Source: Paramecium tetraurelia (taxonomy: Eukaryota > Ciliophora > Oligohymenophorea > Peniculida > Parameciidae). From it: a stretch of DNA of 64,000 bases. The DNA lies in assembly GCF_000165425.1 (NCBI RefSeq), contig NW_001799178.1:186001-250000 (forward strand). The letters are read 5' to 3'. The number at the start of each line of letters is the position of its first letter. Within the stretch, counting starts at the first letter, position 1. A model generated the notes under the pieces. It ran no database searches, was not told the DNA's origin, and was given only the letters and a program-made list of their open reading frames with translations. Positions 46,476 through 59,562 of this stretch are shown one piece after another. A program made the position numbers and the translations under genes.

Positions 46476-49400
46476 TCAATTATATTCAACCTTCTCTTCG
46501 TCAAATCTCTTCTTCTCTCTTTAATTGAAATTTCTTAATAGCCAATACCTCCTTATTTACCTAGCTACCAAGAGTAAGATCAATAGGAGAAACAATCCTA
46601 AAAATGAATATCCAAAGATCTCCATCAAATCAAGATCGCCTTAATTATCAACCCTAACAATAAATGATTTTTATACTCTCCTTCATCTATTATCTTAATT
46701 TACAATTTTATTGTCTCATTAATTGACTAGAAATCAAAGTTCTCAGCAATAAATGTTAAACGCAAAGACTCCTCAGTTTTCTTTTTGGATATTATTTGTG
46801 CCTTACAATATTACAAATTCTTACATATTAATTTACATCAAATTCTGTCAATTAAGTTTTATTTACTCTGTCCCTTATTACTAAACGATTTTCTTAGCTT
46901 CTGCGCACATAACTTTAGGATATCTTTTTTTCTAATTGTATAGATTAAAAATAAGGAATCAAGTTTTGCATCTGAATTTAATAGAAAACTGCATAAACTT
47001 ATTAATAGTTAAAGAAAACAATAGAAAAGATTTAACTATTTATTTAGGTCACTTCTAGAGGGAAATATCCAGGAATTGATGAATATCTCCTAATGACTTT
47101 AATATTACGATCAGCAGTAAATTCAACTTAAAAAGTTGGACCATTGTTTGTTGTCATTAGATAATTGTTATTTGATAGATACTTAATCTATCTGAATTCA
47201 GTGTCAATAAAAAGCTTAGATTCATTATATTTACAGAATTCTTCTAATAACTTAATAGAGGAACTATTAAAACTAGAATCAACAATTATCAATTCATTAC
47301 TCCTTAATAAAAAGAGGATTTTGTTAACAATAAGCACATCTTGCAAATCGTTAGTCTGCTTAAAATAAGTTTGATTGAAATTTTCGTAAATAGCAATGTT
47401 GGTAGTTGAGTTCTTTTGACCATAAATAGCTATTAAGTTTTAATCAAAACTCAATTTCTATATTTTTGTGAAGTTTGTACTTAATTTTCTAATATCTTGA
47501 GGCGTTTATTTATTAAAATACAATAAGTAATTTTAGCAAATCAGAAATGCATACTATTAAGACTAAGCTAACTAATTGCATTTTTGATCTTAAACTAATT
47601 TTAAAGTTTTGCATTCTTAATTTAGATTACAAAGTTATAGTAATTGAGAGTGAAACAATAAAGTCTCATCTTTTTATAAATATAAGATATCAATGATTTT
47701 ATTTTCAGTTAAATAGGATGACATACTTTTACTTTTTGAAATCATTTACTTAAATGAGGCTTGATCTGTTTCTTTGATATTGACGTTTGAAATTGGCCCA
47801 TCAAAAATTTCCTTTACATTTATTCTGTTTAAGGGCTTTAATAGATTTTACATTGTGTATGGAACTACTCTCAATGCTAATTGTGTGCCAACAACAGTTG
47901 TTTCAATTTCCACTGATTCATTAAATGAGTTTGAGAACAGCAATTTTTTAGTTAGCAAATTAAAATACTGTTCTCTTGAAGACAAAGTAGATATGGTAAA
48001 CTGTTTTTAATCCTATAGTCCTATAGCTTTGCTATTAAAAAATAATAATTCCAACTGTGGATAGCTAATGATAAACAACTTTTAACTTAATGCCTAGGGA
48101 ATTATTCTTAAGACAGAATTGGATAGAGCTTAATGTTATGCAAAAGTGAATTAAATTATGTGAGTTGTATTGGTTATATAGAGATACTTATCTGTTGAAT
48201 AAACTACTTTAGGTTAAGGAAGATTGTATTTGACACTCCCTCTAATTTTATGTTATGAGTATACGAATATTTCTTTATCAGTTATAACGATTAGTTAATC
48301 ATCAGAATAATTTATTGATTAAATTTATTAATTGAATTTTTAAATAAACACTAATTACCAGCCATAGATTGAGTCCACCATAATTGAAACTTAATTTTTA
48401 TCATCCAAAATATAGAGTTCATCATTTCCAAAAACTATTTGAATGACATTTTCATTTATAAATAGTTAGGCCTCTAAATCATAAATTTCAAATTACAATC
48501 TAAAGATTTCTATCCATTATTTGCCTTACTTTCTTTTGACCAGTATCAAAAATTCTTAGCCTAAAAAGTATTTAACAAATTCTTCATTCTCAAAATACAA
48601 ATTGTCATCTATAAAAATGTGTAAACCTGGTGTATCTTCGGTACAATATGCAACGACAAATTAATCAGTCAATTAATCGTAAATTGTTGAAAAATTATTG
48701 ATAGGTGATTTAACTCTCGTGAAGATATAAGAATCTATACAGTGATAATCAATATTTAATTCATTAAATTGACAGATATCAGCATAAATAGTTTAATCTT
48801 CGAGGAAAAAGAAAACAAGTTTGTCAAACTAATATTTAATCACAGATATTAAGTTCTCAGTATTTAATTATTGAGTATTTAGGTTCTTAACAAGAAATCC
48901 AGAATCTATTCCATCTCCTCCTACAATTAAATCTTTACCAATAACATAATCATTATAATAAAAGGTTTTGGTTTGAGGTTTCTGCAACTGGTTATTTGGA
49001 GATTAGAAAGGCTTTAAGGTTTTTAAACCTTAATCTAGCACGATGAATTCTAATTCTCCAATTTTAAAACTATCCGTTGTATTTCTTGCTGAAATTACAC
49101 TCTAATCAAGTAATTAGATAACATAGACATTGTTATTCCTGAAAGTAACAAGGTGATCATCATAGTTTAAAGGATAGATCTTATTGGGAGAAGAATAAAT
49201 CTAGGAATGGTACTTAATGTTATAGGCAATATTGTTGTCAATGATCATGAACTTTCTTGTTTAAGTGAGGGATGATGAATTAGGTTGATTAAATTCAAGT
49301 AAATAACCTGATTGATCGATTTGTTTCAGTTTTTCGCATTAAGCAAATATGTAGTCTTCGAAAATTGCAAAGGTTTTGATTGCTTAAGTACATTCAAAAG

Positions 49401-50086
49401 AGATAGTTTCGATGTCATCCTAATCATTAATATTTATGATTATGATATTTTATAACTATGCTAAGTAGAGATATAAATCAGTAACCAAAAAGGCTTGAGC
49501 TTCATGTTGTTACTAACTAATAAGTTCGAAATTGAAATCAAAATAATAGATTTAATTTTGTGTTATAGTAATAAATCCATTTAAATGAGATTAAAAATAA
49601 ATGGTATTCTGCAATTCTGAGTGGTTTAATGTAATTGAGGTTCCATTTTGAAATTGATAATGCTAACCACATGCTAAGACATACTGGACTTAATCAAAAG
49701 CAATTGAATTACAGGAATTGATATATTTAGGGTTTTAACTATTTATAGTGAATAGTTTTAATTGCTAATAATTTTCAATGATATATACCAGCTTATCATA
49801 GTATAGGGAGTAAACAGTATAGGTGTGTTGTCTATTGAGGGTCAGGATAGCCACGTGAATGGTTTGGTTAAAGGTTGAGGATAACGATGCAACATCAATA
49901 ATTTAATCTCCATCAGCAATCTACCCAGCCAGATACTCTGCGTATGTTCCATTAAGAAGGTCATGGTCTGCAGCTTGGGGTAGGGAATGATCGAATATCT
50001 TCTATTAAAAAATGATGTACCTTGAGTTCGTCTTTATTAATGAAATAAGAGGTAACCAATTATAAAATCAACAATAAGAGAAACAT
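46476..50086 (-). CDS. large type I membrane protein, unknown family
   Basis: Begins with a signal peptide (MFLLLLILQLVTSYF), then about 1100 residues of beta-rich, Asn/Gln/Ile-rich sequence with many N-glycosylation sequons and repeated YIxD/IFxD-type strands that suggest a propeller-like ectodomain, and ends with one transmembrane helix (YSFLGLFLLLILLLVA) and a basic tail (RQIRRYWLLRNFNQREKKRF). One intron lies right after the signal region (19 or 22 nt near 50020) and at least three more near the 3' end. No domain name can be given. Divergent from importin with 74 bp between start codons. Confidence 0.7.
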
Positions 50087-50160
50087 AAAATAATGAAGTA
50101 ATTTTAGCGCAAATTGTTTTAAAAATATTTAAAAAAATAAAAATAAATTTTAGTTCGTGA

Positions 50161-53100
50161 ATGCAAACACAAGACTTGGGATAGCTAGTAAATGCATTAC
50201 AATTAACATATGGTTCCTCGTAAGAAAGCGTTAGTGCTGGAGAAGCCTTATTAAAGTAGGCTTCCATGCAACCATTGTAATAAAATCCTGTGAATATTTA
50301 GATATGCAATTTCCTTGTTAAAGATAGTGGATGATTAGACTTAATAGGATCTTGTCAGATAAAGTGCAGTGGTGAATTTAAAGACTTTTTTGGAGAGACA
50401 TTGGGGATAAAAGAAGGAGCCTGGACACTTTATTGTGAATCCAGACGAAAAGGCTCTGATTAGGGCAGCAATTATAGATGCTTTAGCAAGGTTAGTCATA
50501 AATTACAATTGTATCTAGATGCATTTAAGTTAAGAAGTTAAGATCATAATATGAAGACTTAATTTACAAATTAGTAGCCATTGACTTTCCTAAGGATTGG
50601 CCACAATTAGTGCAATAATTGGTTATCAAATTATAGAACTACACATCATATGAAGATTTGTGGAGTGCTTTGTTGACTCTACGTAGAACATGCGAAGTTC
50701 ATTAGTTTTTATTGGACAATGATCGTAAACCATTGGAACCATTGGTGGCATCAACGTTTCCAATATTGGAGACCTTGATTCAAAAGTTCCTTGAAAATTA
50801 CAACGAATAAAGTGGATAATTGGTGAAAGTCATATTGAAAATATTCCATCATGCCACTCATTTAGTCATGCCCATATATATGAGAGATTTTAATGCTGTT
50901 GCAAAGTGGATGTTGTTTTTCAAGACAATCATCTCTGCTCCCACTCCTCCAGAATTGGCATCCTTTACTTAGGATTCTGAAGAGGAAACAAGGAGAGAAA
51001 AGACATACATATGGTCAAATAAAAAATGGGCTAGCAGAATTATATTGAGATTTATCCAGAAATTTGCAAATAAAAAGATGGTTGATCCTGATATGGCTGA
51101 TTTTGCAGAACATATTAAAAGCACTTATGCTATTGGATTTATGGAGTTGTTTTATAAAATACTTACTGACAATTCCTAATTCCAAGGACCTCGAACATGT
51201 TTGTTTGCACTCAAATATTTATATTACTCTCTCAAATTAGACAATACCAAAGAATTATTGAAAGCTCATTATGATAAATTGATCTATCATGTTGCTATTC
51301 CCAAAATGTAATTGACTCCAAGAGATGATGAATTATGGAAGAGTGACCCTGAAGAATACATCAAAAGACTGGATGACTTTTCACTTTCAACTTACAATAT
51401 CAAAAATCCAGCTAACGATCTTTTATAAGAAATTTGTCAATAAACAGATGCAAATGGTAATCTGATGCTTATTTAATTTCTTAATTATTGCCAAAATGCT
51501 TTCAATTCTAACGTAGATCCACTGACCAATCAACCTTTAAATTTACTCAAAAAAGAGGCTTTACTTTGGGGAATTGAATGTTTAGTTCATTAAATCTAAA
51601 AAATCGATGCAATCAAAGAAGGATTGGAATAAATTTTAGAGAAACATATTTTGCCTGAGTTTTAGAACCCAGTTGGATTTTTAAGAGCACGTGCTTGCCA
51701 TGTTTTTAATGAATATGGAACAATTGAATTCAAAAATAAATAGAATATTCAATTAGCAGTACAAGGAATATCTAAATGTATTTTGGATAAAGAATTACCA
51801 GTGAAAGTAGCAGCAGCAATCTCATTTAGTTAAATATTATAAAATAAAGAAGCTTAGGATTTGATTCGACCATAGTTGAGTTAAGTGTTGGAAATCTACA
51901 TCAAATTGATGGATTTAATTGACAATGAAAGAATAGTCAGATCATTGGAAGAAATAGTCAAAAACTTTACTAATGAAATTACACCATATGCACATTAATT
52001 GGCTGCACATATTGCTACAATATTTTAGAAATATTGCAATAAATAGAATTAAGGTGAGGGTGATTCAGATGATGATGGTGAAGCTGAATTGGCTGCTTCT
52101 GGATGTCTTGAAGCAATAAAGAGGATCTTAAATGCACCACTTCAATAAGAATCTTATGTGCAATTAGAACCAGTGATATTTCCAATTATCAACTTTGCTT
52201 TGACAGAATCAGGATGTGATTTCATCAATGAAGCACTGGAAATATTAAACATAATGCTCTACAAGAAAAAACAACTAACACCTGGATTATGGTTCTATTA
52301 TCCAGTGTTATGTTACATTATCATTGGATTACCATAAGAAACTAATGTATATGCTCTTTAAGGATTGACAGAAGAATAATATATTTTATTGGAAGGATGC
52401 AAAAAGGATTGGGGTAGTGAATTTGTTACTCAAATGTTGGGATCATTTAGAAATTACATCCAAAAGGGTGGAAGCACATTCTTGACTTAAACTGATTTCT
52501 TTGGAAACTCATTCATCTCACTGATTTTCAGATTTATTCAGAAGACCTATACAATTGCTGAGAATGGTTCAGATGAGACAGACCAAAATCAAGTTACTAC
52601 TATATTGATTGCTTTAATTGAGAACTTCCCAGGATAAATAGATAATTTAATTCCACAAATTGTAGACTTCACATTATTAAATATATCGGTATTTATATAT
52701 TTAAATTATATTTTTAGAAAGAGAAGAAGACTAACAAATTCAAGATGGTTAATATTGGAGTCCTCAATATGTGCATATGGTACAATCCACAACTTGTTCA
52801 AAACTACTTGAACAGTAAGGCAATAACAGACTAAATATTGTAGACCTTGTTGTCAATGGAAAAACACTATAAATATGAATGGGATATCAATAGATTAATC
52901 TTTGCTCTCTGTTAATTATATTCGCTCCCTTAAATTCCTAATTATTTGTTGACAGCATCTTCAGAAATAGGAAAGTTGTTTGTGAGATTGTCAACTAAGA
53001 TTTTAGAATTGAGAGAGGAGGAAGAATCCTGTGAATAAGAAGATTAAGCAGAGGAGGAAGAGGATGATTAAAAGAATAAGGCAGACAAAATCTAGGATTT

Positions 53101-53377
53101 GGAATAGGATGAAGAAGATGATGAGGATGATGATTATGATGATGAGGAGGATGATTATGCTGAATTATATGATAGCCCATTGGAAGATTACGATGCTATC
53201 TTACTGATGGAGAAATTGATATTGACTCTACAATAAAGCTGTCCTCAATTGTATACAGGACTATTCTCATAACTGACATAATAGGAACAAGAATAGATGA
53301 CTAAGAATATAAAGGAAGCCAAAGAATAATATGATGAATGGATGAAGTAGAAATAGCAATAATAATTGAATAAATGA
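50161..53377 (+). CDS. IPO7: importin-7/8 type karyopherin (Nmd5/Sxm1 family)
   Basis: Nuclear import receptor built of HEAT repeats. N-terminal importin-beta segment: ASMQPLYAISLLKIVDDQ, DLVRQSAVVNLKTFLERHW and KLVAIDFPKDWPQLVQQL. The central region keeps IPO7 landmarks (PEEYIKRLDDFS, LRARACHVFNEYG, NERIVRSLEEIV, GCLEAIKRIL). The C-terminal 130 residues contain a long Asp/Glu tract (EEDDEDDDYDDEEDD) typical of IPO7/8. Introns: 50277-50301, 50491-50518 (GTT donor) and 52689-52717; 1045 codons, almost the length of human IPO7 (1038). Cargo is not predictable from sequence. Confidence 0.93.
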
Positions 53378-53408
53378 TTATTTGTTTATAACATATATAA
53401 ATCATATG

Positions 53409-54974
53409 TCAGGCTGATGATTATCTTTATGAGCAATCGTTTCCAAAATATCCAACCCAGCATCTACAAGTGCTGTTGCTTATGCAAACTCCTCTGTTGC
53501 TACAATTATTGGGACAAAATTGCAATTGAGCACAGAATTTGGTAATATCTGGACATGTAATTGTACCATATTGTTATCCCAATTTCACAGATATAACTTG
53601 TCCACTTGTTGTACAAGTCACTGCTGTTCCATCAACATTTACAATCACCTTCCCATTCACACATTAAGAGCTATAGCAACTACTTCTGGCTGTTGCATAA
53701 GCATTCTAAGCCAAAGTAGTGATAAAACATTATGAATTGATTCCAATCGATCCTCCTGTCAATTTTGCTAATTTATCATTGTAATCTGTCTTATATCTAC
53801 AATCACTTTGTTCTCTCCAATAATTGCATCCTTAACTAAGTTGATCACCTGCATAACAACCACTTACACTATTAAAATTGTTAGAACATCCAGATTAATC
53901 TTTTACCTTGCAAAATTCCTCATATACAACTGAACATGCACCTGTAGTCAATGTACAACCATCATCTTTGCCCCATCCGAATATTTATGCATAAGTGTAA
54001 TTTGGAAGGTACCAACCTGTTCCTTCCAATAAAGCCAAAGTGAATTCAGAAATCACCTAATCTGGGAATGGATCACCTGTCATTATCTCATTACCAAATG
54101 TAATCCTCTCCCAATGAAATCCTGCTATATCCTATCCACCATTCTCTTCCAATAAAGCACCTACTGCAGCATTACATGAAAAATATCTCTTCACTCTATC
54201 CAAAACGGGGGTTAATATTACATATTATCTATTCTTGAAAGTTCTTATTACATTGTCAATTCCCAAAACCTTATTGTCTGCTGCATTCACATAATAGGGG
54301 TACAACACACTATTGAACCCAATCAGATGAATCATCTCATGCAAGGTTTGCTATAACCAATATTCCCATTCTTCATTATTGTTTTTTTCAACGTTAACTT
54401 GATTGAAAATTGCCAGATTGACCTATAATGTTCCTAATATTGGTCTATTAGTCACACTGTCCAATTCACATGATACTCCTCTCAACCACCAAGTCCCGGT
54501 TGGATCATTTGATGCAGCCATGAGGATACCCAAATCAAACACCTATCCAGATTTTTATAAGTTTTAAACACTCAATCCTCCACATTTCTAACTTACAAAT
54601 GTGTTTGACATTCTTGGAAACACTTTTAAAGTCGTCTATAAGAATGCCAAGGCTGGAGTCATTAGATTGTCTTTAATGAAGGCTAATTAATTTTTCTTAA
54701 CATAAGGCTCTACATTAGAGTAATCCACTTAAGTCCTTAAAGGACCCCAATTTCCAGCAGCGTGTTTTTTCAATATTGACCTCTCGTGATGCAATGTAGC
54801 TTCTACTGGTATTTCATCTCTATGTGACACAACTTATTCTCTTTGATACGCTGAAACACTTTGATCAAGTATTTAGGTATTATTTGTTGAAGAATAATAA
54901 TAATAGCATGTTGTTAAGCCCGAAAGAATCAAAAAACTCACTCCAATCTTTATCACAGTTGATAAAAATATCAT
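53409..54974 (-). CDS. leishmanolysin-like metallopeptidase (M8)
   Basis: Secreted or surface zinc metalloprotease. Signal peptide/anchor MIFLSTVIKIGVSFLILSGL; the zinc motif QTLHEMIHLIGFN contains HExxHxxG, and a downstream His in AGFHWERITF is the third ligand; the Met-turn region is NEIMTG. A cysteine-rich C-terminal part ends in an EGF-like module (CPNNCSNRGVCISNSTCRCW) followed by VGYFGNDC. 522 codons with no intron. Ciliates carry expanded M8 families; substrate unknown. It converges with importin-7, 31 bp between stops. Confidence 0.93.
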
Positions 54975-55042
54975 GTTTAATTATATTTAATTAAAAAATG
55001 ATTATAGAAATTTATAAAGTATGTTAAAATCATACCTTGTTC

Positions 55043-55469
55043 TCAAAGGTCAATTAACACTTTATCTTAATTTGATTGTTTTATGTGTTTTGCAAAGGTT
55101 TCCATAGTATATTCATTAGTTTGTGCTTCCTCGCAGTATGTCTGAATTTTGAATTTCTTCCAGTCATATTTGTCATTCACTTTAACCTATCTTGGTACCA
55201 AATTAATATTCTATTTTCCACTGCAAAAGGATTTTCTGTAATTTGACATGATTGCCTTCGCTGAAGAATAGTTTATACACAAGTCTTTTGATGCCTAAAT
55301 TACATGAACATCATACTTATCGAATAGTTTACCCATTTCTCACTACCTTTATAATGAACTCCTATTTCAGTTTATCTGTCAGTTTGGCGTATCTCTTTTC
55401 AATGCATTTCCCAATCATTTTTTTCATTTCCTACTCCACTTGATTTTTTATTTCTTCTATAATCTTCAT
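55043..55469 (-). CDS. hypothetical protein, 131 residues
   Basis: MKIIEEIKNQVEQEMKKMIG forms a charged helix; a 31-nt intron (55316-55346) joins FIIK to YDVHVIQASK. The rest is soluble and charged (VPRQVKVNDKYDWKKF). 132 codons, TGA 55043-55045. No family recognised. Confidence 0.6.
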
Positions 55470-56034
55470 AACTAATCGGAATCACTTTAGACAGAGAAAT
55501 AATTTTAAGATATTAATATTTATGATATAAAATAACATTACGCATCATTAAAGTATATTAATATAATCATGATTATACTTAAATTTGTATAAGTTTCAAT
55601 ATCTAAAAAGAAATGTTATGCTAAACACTAATACTTTATTTTTATTATAAAATCATGAACCTCACAACGCAACCATAATTAGATTCAACAACACTCTCAA
55701 AATCTTTAATTCAGTTCATAATTTATCAATCTAATTTCATGTTATAATATATCATTTTATTAAATTTCCAAAATCAAACCCCAACAATCGCATTGTTAGA
55801 ATAGTTTAATTTTATTCTTATTATCTTTGTAACTATTCCATATAGCCAAAATAGACAGTCTAGAAATAATTAATTATTTAGAAATATGAAAAAACAGAAG
55901 TGTTAGCATATTTGTATCACCCAATTAAGAAATTATAAAAAGAAATCGAAATTAATATTGTTAAATATTCTATGTTATCTCAATTATACTTGAAGTAACA
56001 CAACTAGAGGCTCTATAAATGCGTATATACAATT
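55470..56034. other. AT-rich intergenic region
   Basis: No coding-like frame, RNA gene or repeat noted on either strand. Confidence 0.5.
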
Positions 56035-56325
56035 TCATAAATAATGCTTTAATCTACTCATTATTTTTTCATTTGGTTTATATACAACGTAATTCTAATC
56101 TACTTGATTCTCTTATGCCTTTACAGGTTTATGTTTTTTTGGTTATTGCCTTTATTATTTTACTATTTATTTAGGCTTTTTAAGAATTTTCTTTTTAATT
56201 TGTCTCATCAATTTATGTGGTCGTCTCTCAGTTGTCTATTCCTATACTACCTTAGGTTTTTCTTCCTTTGTTCTTTACTGCTAAATCTGTTTTTGAACGA
56301 ATTATTGAATAGCTTTAGTTTGCAT
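56035..56325 (-). CDS. small very basic Gln/Lys-rich protein
   Basis: A 97-codon intronless frame, MQTKAIQQFVQKQIQQQRTK, rich in Gln, Lys and Arg throughout (LMRQIKKKILKKPKQIVKQ), ending KIMSRLKHYL. TAA and TAG provide most glutamines. Composition suggests nucleic-acid or acidic-protein binding. Stop of the START-like gene (56358) lies 32 bp upstream on the same strand. Confidence 0.55.
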
Positions 56326-56357
56326 ATCACAAATCCAGAAATAAAATAAATATATAA

Positions 56358-57047
56358 TCAATAAATGAATTATTAAAGGGCCCTTTTAAGTTCAATAGAT
56401 AATGCTTTCTTTATCATCCCAGGAGGTAGTTTGATCTTAAAATCTACTTCAGCATATGCTTAGACTCTTATTTCTTAATTTGGCATTTCTTCCAAAAGAA
56501 AACCACTTATATATATGATTCCCCTTGTAGTTTACTATGATTAATCAGAATTAATAGAGCGAAGCACTTAGATATACTTATGCTAGGAAAGCTACTTTTA
56601 ATATTTGATGAAAACATATTCTCTAGAGTCAACAAATTAAATTTTCTTGAAACTTGCATAAATTAGTTAGAATTCACTAGTTGTCTGCAATGTAGTAAAT
56701 TAATCAATGTGAGTTAGATAAGTATAATTCAAAAAGTCGTTAACGGATGTCTTCTTCATTTTGAATTCATATTTTATTTGTATTATAGTGTATCTCTCTG
56801 CATGTTTAAAACTCTTAAATAGGATTGCGAGTTAATCATCCCTAAAAATCTCTTCAAACTCTATAGTAGTCTTGATCCTGTAAAGAAAGATATCAATTGA
56901 TTAGTCAATAGTTTCCTATATATTATCTGAAATTGCCAGAATTTACTCTTCTGAATGTTCATGATAATTTTCTGACTCATCAACATTATCCACTTTTGTA
57001 TAGGTCTCATCTTGTTGATGAATATCAGTTTGAGGTAATTCACTCAT
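56358..57047 (-). CDS. START-like lipid-transfer domain protein
   Basis: A 229-residue intronless protein. An acidic N-terminus (VDNVDESENYHEHSEE, residues 18-33) precedes a fold resembling StAR-related lipid transfer: TTIEFEEIFRDDQLAILFKS, VDSREYVFIKYQKQL (START DRDYVxxR-like strand), RSINSD, and a C-terminal amphipathic helix (LPPGMIKKALSIELKRALQQ). The resemblance is in order and strand pattern, not in strong motifs, so this is tentative. No membrane segment. Confidence 0.5.
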
Positions 57048-57346
57048 ATTCTTGATGTTTTGTCTTTAAACTAACTTTCTTATACAATTCAAACATTAGT
57101 TACCCATAAATAATATTATTTAATCAGAAAGTCTAATTTTAAAGAATACCAACTCAGAAAATGGATTTTATATAAAATCTTAACAGTATTGTTTGATAAA
57201 TAAGAATAATAGACTCTTTTGCAATTCTTGTGATTAATTATTAATCTATAAAACGAAAAAGAACATCTTTAGAACAACTTTTAATTTATATAATAATAAA
57301 AAGGGATGAGAAAGAGAGAACCACTTCTATTTAATAACAACCTTGA

Positions 57347-57990
57347 ATGAATAAATAAAAAGGTAAATCCTAAATAATTATATGGAATAAGCACAAAACA
57401 TTTTATTAGCAAGAAAATTTTAAGTATGATTCATAAGAACCACAAAATATATAGAAGAGTATCTGTTTTAATTTTTATCGCCAAGGAACTAACAAGTTTG
57501 AATATTAATAACAATATTTTTATAAAAAAGAATAATGGTGTAATATAAGTGAAGATACTATCTAAATTCTAATAATTTAGTGTCAGATAAAATTATCCAA
57601 TGATTTCTTAAGCTTAAAACAGTATTAATAGAGCCTATTCATAATTTTGTCTTAATTTAGATGATTTTTAATAATTTTAGATATATTATGGAGAAAGATT
57701 AAATTAGAGTTCACAAAAAGTAGAAAATATATTTTAGAGAGGAAGATTTCTCTGCCTTTGAAATTATTGAAATTGCTTATGGATATAATGAAGAGATTAA
57801 TGATTAATTTCAGAAAAAATATTAATTTTATATTAAATACAAAATGAGGGTAAGACATAAATAATACTTAAATCTGAAGTTATCTCTGAGTTATTTTTTT
57901 AAATTTACCATAATGGAGAATATTTTTTTGAATTTATATACTAATAATATGAGTATTAAACATTTTTTTAATTCTCATTTTAATTATATT
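57347..57990 (+). CDS. hypothetical protein, gene model unsure
   Basis: First frame MNKQKGKSQIIIWNKHKTFY runs 106 codons to TGA 57662-57664. Just beyond, MEKDQIRVHKKQKIYFREED and EIIEIAYGYNEEINDQF are clearly coding-like in another frame. A 32-nt intron at about 57649-57680 with a GTC donor would join them. The 3' end is not resolved. No family. Confidence 0.35.
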
Positions 57991-58705
57991 TGAATTCAAA
58001 AAAATTATTCTTTGAACATTATTTCACTTATATTTTTTTATGGGAAATTCTATTGAAAATTTTTAATCTAAGTTTGCTCTAGTCCTCCTATAAATTTAGA
58101 AGACAAAAAAGACTTGTATAATTATAATAATAACAGATATTATTATTTTATTTTATTGCCTGGATAGTAATTTCTTTTTAATCAAAAAATTAATTTTTCA
58201 CTAACAATGGATAAACACTATTAATAACTAAATTTTTAGTAAGGAGTTCATCATCAGTTAATTAGGAATTACAATCAGGCGAATACATCATTGTTAAGTT
58301 CTTTTAATCATAAAACCTAAATTACTGGTTTCTATCCCTCTAAGATGAGATTATATTGCAAACTATATATATATTTATTCAAATATGAAAGCAGATGCCA
58401 TTATTTTATGTATATATCCAATTTAATATCTTTTAGCTTTCTAATTTTTGATGTATTCAAAATTATTTATTTTTATATGTTAGTTAAATTCCAATTTATA
58501 TTATTTTTAATTACAAAAGAAATAAAAATTAATAAAAAATGCAAATTATATAAATTAATATGCAAATGAATATTGAAAAGAAATAATATTATTTGATCAC
58601 CAGGACAATAATAAACAAATTAATCATAAAATATAAATAATTAAACATGAGCATGCAGCTTATAATAAAGATAAGAATAACGCTAAAGTGGGTTCGAAAC
58701 TATTC
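57991..58705. other. AT-rich intergenic region
   Basis: A 74-codon hydrophobic ORF at 58345-58569 is poly-A/T-derived and not supported. Otherwise nothing recognised. Confidence 0.45.
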
Positions 58706-59501
58706 TCACATTCTTAATAATGAAATATGTGTACATTGAATTTATTGTTCAATACAAATTTATGTTGATTTATAGACAAATACTGCCTAACTTAACAAAA
58801 TGTAAATTGTTCCAACGGTCCAAAATATATGATACGTGATTAGATTAAAAATAAATAGAGTGGTTAGACTTAAACATCATTATAATAATACCTGCAATAT
58901 CTGTAATTCGAAATCGAAACCAAATCAATAATGCTCACTTTTAAATTGCCAAATAAAAAAAACAAAATTCGCATTAAAGCTACCTCTAAGGATGAAATTA
59001 TGAGACATTTCCAAAATGAATTGATCATATATATTGAAATATATTAGGGAGCATTGTTTATTCCAATATTTAAACATTATAATAAAACTAAAGTAACCAA
59101 GCCCATTAAAGGTAAATAGAGATCAGGAGCATGCATATTTTTGGTTATGGAAACGCTTGATGTCTCATTACCTAGAGTATTCAAATGAGTTATACTTAAT
59201 GTCCAATCCCCTCTATAAATAATTGGAGCATTCAATAAGGATAGTTTTCGTAGTATATATTCATTATCAACATCAAAATAAAATCTATATTGACTACTAA
59301 AAAGAGAGCTGATGAAATTTTCATATTTTGTTCCGAATACTACAATTTTTCTTTCTTATTTAATTTTTATTACTTCCCAATATTTGATGCTGTTGCCTCA
59401 AAAAAAGGATTCCCAATTCGAGATTGAAACGATTTATTTTGATCAACAGGTATCATAATAAAATCTAATGGATCTGTCATAGGGATAAGTTCTGGTTTCA
59501 T
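58706..59501 (-). CDS. YIF1: YIF1 family Golgi membrane protein
   Basis: Partner of YIP1 in ER-Golgi vesicle traffic. The order of motifs fits: GNPFFEATASNIGKKIVVFG, FSSQYRFYFDVDNEYILRKL, RGDWTLSITH, then the family hallmark MHAPDLYLPLMGLVTLVLL (NAPDLYIPLMAF in animals), followed by the remaining membrane helices and FWTVGTIYILLSQAVFVYKS. Introns 59351-59373 and 58869-58891; 250 codons, slightly shorter than YIF1A/B because the N-terminus is brief. Divergent to the MLF gene, 61 bp between start codons. Confidence 0.9.
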
Positions 59502-59562
59502 AAATAAAGGGATTTCTAGAAATATTTTTTATTATATTATTTATATACTTGCGTAAGGATAT

